Below, in pieces: positions 12,592 to 13,056 of a stretch of DNA of 13,056 bases (the first letter of the stretch is position 1; each line of letters opens with the position of its first letter). The DNA lies in the NCBI GenBank assembly GCA_029261435.1, contig JAJDBI010000163.1:1-13056 (forward strand), read 5' to 3'. A program made the position numbers and the translations under genes. Source of the stretch: Nitrospinaceae bacterium (lineage in GTDB: Bacteria > Nitrospinota > Nitrospinia > Nitrospinales > VA-1). The notes beneath the pieces were generated by a model that saw nothing but the letters and a program-made list of their open reading frames with translations, was not told the origin of the DNA and searched no databases.

Positions 12592-13056
12592 CTACTCTCT
12601 TATGGCACAGGGCATCATTACCGCATCTACCATGCCGTGAATTTTCTTTTTATTCTGCGGGCAAAGTGTTGCCAGAATTCCCGCCAAATGAGTGGAGTTA
12701 TCCACCACAAAATAATAAGGCGTCAGTCTCACTCGGCTCTGCATGGTTTCCATCTGGCCTGTTTTTGGGTCCAGATAAGAAACCGGTACCCTCTTTCCCT
12801 TGTAAAACTTCTGTAATATCGAAGTTTGGTCGGGGAACTGTTGTAAGCCTTTCATCAACGTTTCCTGCCAGACTTCCCCGGAAACATCGTGCCCGATCAC
12901 AACCCCTCGGCTCCCCCAGGATTCCGGTGAGAAACCCGAAGGTTTGATCACCATTTCTCGTTCCTTTTGGGTCAAACCCATCAGTTCCTGCCAATTCTGT
13001 ATAGGAGCACCTTTTATCTCCAATCCCGGAATTGCTCCATAAGGAGGCATGGGACG
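12592..13056 (-). CDS. ATP-grasp-like protein, C-terminal part (N-terminus beyond window)
   Basis: The frame is open to the window edge; 154 residues are visible. ATG at 13050 is preceded in frame by CGT CCC with no stop, so the true start probably lies outside. The pattern MVIKPSGFSPESWGSRGVVIG is like the ATP-binding lysine strand and loop of ATP-grasp ligases. ILQKFYKGKRVPVSYLD and the RVRLTPYYFV segment resemble later ATP-grasp strands, and the end is rich in conserved-looking residues (KKIHGMVDAVMMPCA). I cannot name the substrate; glutathionylspermidine-synthase-like or other amide-forming ligases are possible. It stops 7 bp before the glutaredoxin gene, so it is the first visible gene of the operon with grx and kamA. 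Confidence 0.5.
   Translation of the reverse strand, partial: RPMPPYGAIPGLEIKGAPIQNWQELMGLTQKEREMVIKPSGFSPESWGSRGVVIGHDVSGEVWQETLMKGLQQFPDQTSILQKFYKGKRVPVSYLDPKTGQMETMQSRVRLTPYYFVVDNSTHLAGILATLCPQNKKKIHGMVDAVMMPCAIRE

Noticed and set aside
13041..13056. Plus-strand AAGGAGG-like site followed by ATG at the window edge
   Set aside because: It is the complement of Pro-Pro and Met codons in the ATP-grasp-like frame, and no plus-strand frame can be followed past the edge.

Overview
The window reads as chromosomal DNA of a Gram-negative bacterium, about 45% GC by eye. It carries an outer-membrane secretin, a PilM/N/O/P-type alignment complex and four prepilin-like proteins. Two long-lived clues (mixed ATG/TTG starts, long aspartate-lysine repeats in exported proteins) make me think of Nitrospinota or a related deep-branching lineage, but that taxon is a low-confidence guess. 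There is no rRNA, tRNA, CRISPR array or insertion sequence that I can recognise.

Layout. Positions 1-7400, all on the minus strand and so transcribed right to left, hold a type IV pilus / MSHA-like gene cluster. In transcription order it contains a FimT/GspH-like prepilin (7400-6912), a PilV/GspI-like prepilin (6912-6478), a PilW/GspJ-like prepilin (6481-5933), a PilX-like prepilin fused to a solenoid-like C-terminal domain (5936-4701), a fused PilM-PilN protein (4553-2778), PilO-like (2754-2161), PilP/MshK-like (2103-1735, TTG start) and a secretin lipoprotein of the MshL/PilQ type (1496 to beyond the window edge). The four prepilin genes overlap each other by 1-4 bases or a few more, so they are a translationally coupled unit. 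They are driven by a textbook sigma-70 promoter (TTGACA, 17 bp, TATAAT at 7472-7444). A second, weaker candidate promoter lies before the PilM-PilN gene.

Positions 7473-7662 are a divergent control region with a perfect dyad (7490-7510) and a candidate plus-strand promoter (7564-7592). It leads into two plus-strand genes (7663-8208 and 8272-9108) for exported proteins with the same architecture: signal peptide, a short shared FSDS...AEA segment, an alternating Asp-Lys repeat coded by GAYAAR hexanucleotides, then a different cysteine-containing C-terminal domain. The second also has a dense histidine stretch. These are the least explained genes here and the best candidates for something new.

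Positions 9112-13056 return to the minus strand. An apparent three-gene operon encodes the C-terminal part of an ATP-grasp-like protein (cut by the window edge), a small glutaredoxin and a lysine 2,3-aminomutase. After a 106-bp gap comes a membrane protein with a spermidine-synthase-like cytoplasmic domain, overlapping by 8 bases a small membrane protein that looks like a free-standing copy of its membrane module.

How the parts work together (inference): the FimT/PilV/PilW/PilX set would form a pilus tip or priming complex, PilM-PilN/PilO/PilP would link the inner-membrane platform to the secretin, and the Asp-Lys proteins, controlled from the same divergent region, could be exported partners or surface components of that machine. 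No assembly ATPase, platform protein (PilC/MshG), prepilin peptidase or major pilin lies in the window. No gene-free stretch exceeds 300 bases; the longest is 1497-1734.
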